Origin: Prado023 sp963788325
GTDB lineage: Bacteria > Actinomycetota > Actinomycetes > S36-B12 > CAIYMF01
Reading direction: 5' to 3'
DNA: 64,000 nucleotides
Assembly (NCBI GenBank): GCA_963788325.1
Contig: CAWBGJ010000001.1
Location: 186,001 to 250,000 of the forward strand
In this document: positions 63,417-64,000 of the stretch, piece by piece
How the letters are laid out: every line of letters starts with the position of its first letter
Position numbering within the stretch: position 1 is the first letter of the stretch
Position numbers and translations under genes: made by a program
The notes under the pieces: model-generated
What the model was told of the DNA's origin: nothing
Databases searched by the model: none
The model's input: the letters and a program-made list of their open reading frames with translations, nothing else

Positions 63417-64000
63417 TCAGCGCAGGGTGTGCACCCAGTTGCCCAACAGCCGCAGGCCGTCCTCCCCGGACTTCTCGGGGTGGAACTGGGTGGCGCTCAG
63501 CGGCCCGTTCTCGATGGCCGCCACGAACGGCGCCCCGTGCGTGGTCCAGCTGACCAGCGGCGCGTGGAAGGGCTCCTGGGCGATCCAGTCCCACCGCTGC
63601 ACCGCGTAGGAATGCACGAAGTAGAACCGCGCATCGGCGACGCCGTCGAAGAGCACCGAGCCGTCGGGCACGTCGACGGTGTTCCAGCCCATGTGCGGCA
63701 GCACCGCAGCGGGCAGCTCCTCCACGATGCCGGGCCACTCCCCCAGCCCGTCGGTGACCACCCCGTGCTCGACCCCTCGGGTGAACAGGATCTGCATTCC
63801 GACGCAGATGCCCAGCACGGGCAGGCCGCCGGCCAGGCGATGGTCGACCAGCTGCGGGCCGCGGACTGCACGGAAGCCTGCCATGCATGCCGCGAAGGCC
63901 CCCACCCCCGGTACGACCAGGCCGTCGGCTGCCATCGCCGTGTCGAAGTCCGAGCTGACCTCGACCGTGGCCCCGGCCTCCTCCAGGGCACGCGCTGCCG
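63417..64000 (-). CDS. hisH: Imidazole glycerol phosphate synthase HisH (partial)
   Basis: This glutaminase subunit supplies ammonia to HisF. The visible 194 or so residues include LVVPGVGAFAACM, the nucleophile in LGICVGMQILF, and the catalytic His/Glu in ATQFHPEKSGEDG. The frame runs off the right edge, so the first dozen or so residues are missing. It is on the same strand as the holin-like gene, whose start lies 86 nt downstream. In related genomes hisA usually follows directly. Confidence 0.95.
   Translation of the reverse strand, partial: AARALEEAGATVEVSSDFDTAMAADGLVVPGVGAFAACMAGFRAVRGPQLVDHRLAGGLPVLGICVGMQILFTRGVEHGVVTDGLGEWPGIVEELPAAVLPHMGWNTVDVPDGSVLFDGVADARFYFVHSYAVQRWDWIAQEPFHAPLVSWTTHGAPFVAAIENGPLSATQFHPEKSGEDGLRLLGNWVHTLR

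Overview
This window reads as high-GC actinobacterial chromosome. The evidence is the SigR/RsrA thiol-stress pair, mycobacterial-type integration host factor (mIHF), BldD with its c-di-GMP signature, a HGxxPAAW protein, a 24-residue bL37 ribosomal protein, the single HisA/PriA isomerase, and canonical actinobacterial gene order around pyr, his and trp. BldD and the class 1B PyrD/PyrK pair argue against a mycobacterium. I cannot name the genus.

Layout. 0.1-2.1 kb: a SIS-domain sugar-phosphate enzyme, a doubtful ORF and an FlK-like thioesterase. 2.2-5.1 kb: PilT, tiny bL37, a DUF6918 protein, and rsrA-sigR with a perfect SigR-type promoter. 5.2-6.6 kb: a frameshifted MFS transporter. 6.6-29.4 kb: a very long minus-strand array, transcribed from right to left. 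It runs pyrR-pyrB-pyrC-PH-YqeB-carA-[GH94 phosphorylase]-carB-pyrK-pyrD-pyrF-mihF-gmk-rpoZ-coaBC-metK-GNAT, then priA, def-fmt-rsmB. Most junctions overlap by 1-8 nt. 29.5-40.1 kb: bldD, pyk, a TPR membrane protein coupled to an AAA+ ATPase, gltD and gltB. 40.2-44.5 kb (+): a PQQ-type sugar dehydrogenase lipoprotein and a kinase/LytM-like/class III aminotransferase fusion. 44.5-47.1 kb: lgt, a DsbA-like protein and VKOR. 47.5-49.6 kb: a heavily frameshifted SNF2 helicase. 49.7-57.1 kb: trpA-trpB-trpC, an inverted DUF2752 gene, a two-component system, HGxxPAAW and trpE. 57.1-64.0 kb: hisI, hisF, RidA and hisA, then a four-gene SHOCT/DUF6325/AarF/holin block, then hisH running off the edge.

Regulation. 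Two near-identical RNA hairpins carry the PyrR-binding loop and pair the ribosome binding site with an upstream anti-SD. One precedes pyrR. The second precedes carB, downstream of the inserted GH94 gene, and opens into a 21-codon ORF overlapping carB. Nine genes show a TAnnnT -10 box only 6-7 nt before the start codon and lack a ribosome binding site, which is the signature of leaderless mRNAs.

Quality. About twenty single-base frame disruptions fall in sigR, the MFS gene, the GH94 gene, the kinase-aminotransferase fusion, the SNF2 helicase, trpA and trpB. They are clustered, and they hit genes expected to be needed, while multi-kilobase genes such as carB and gltB are intact. I read most of them as local sequencing or assembly indels rather than gene decay.
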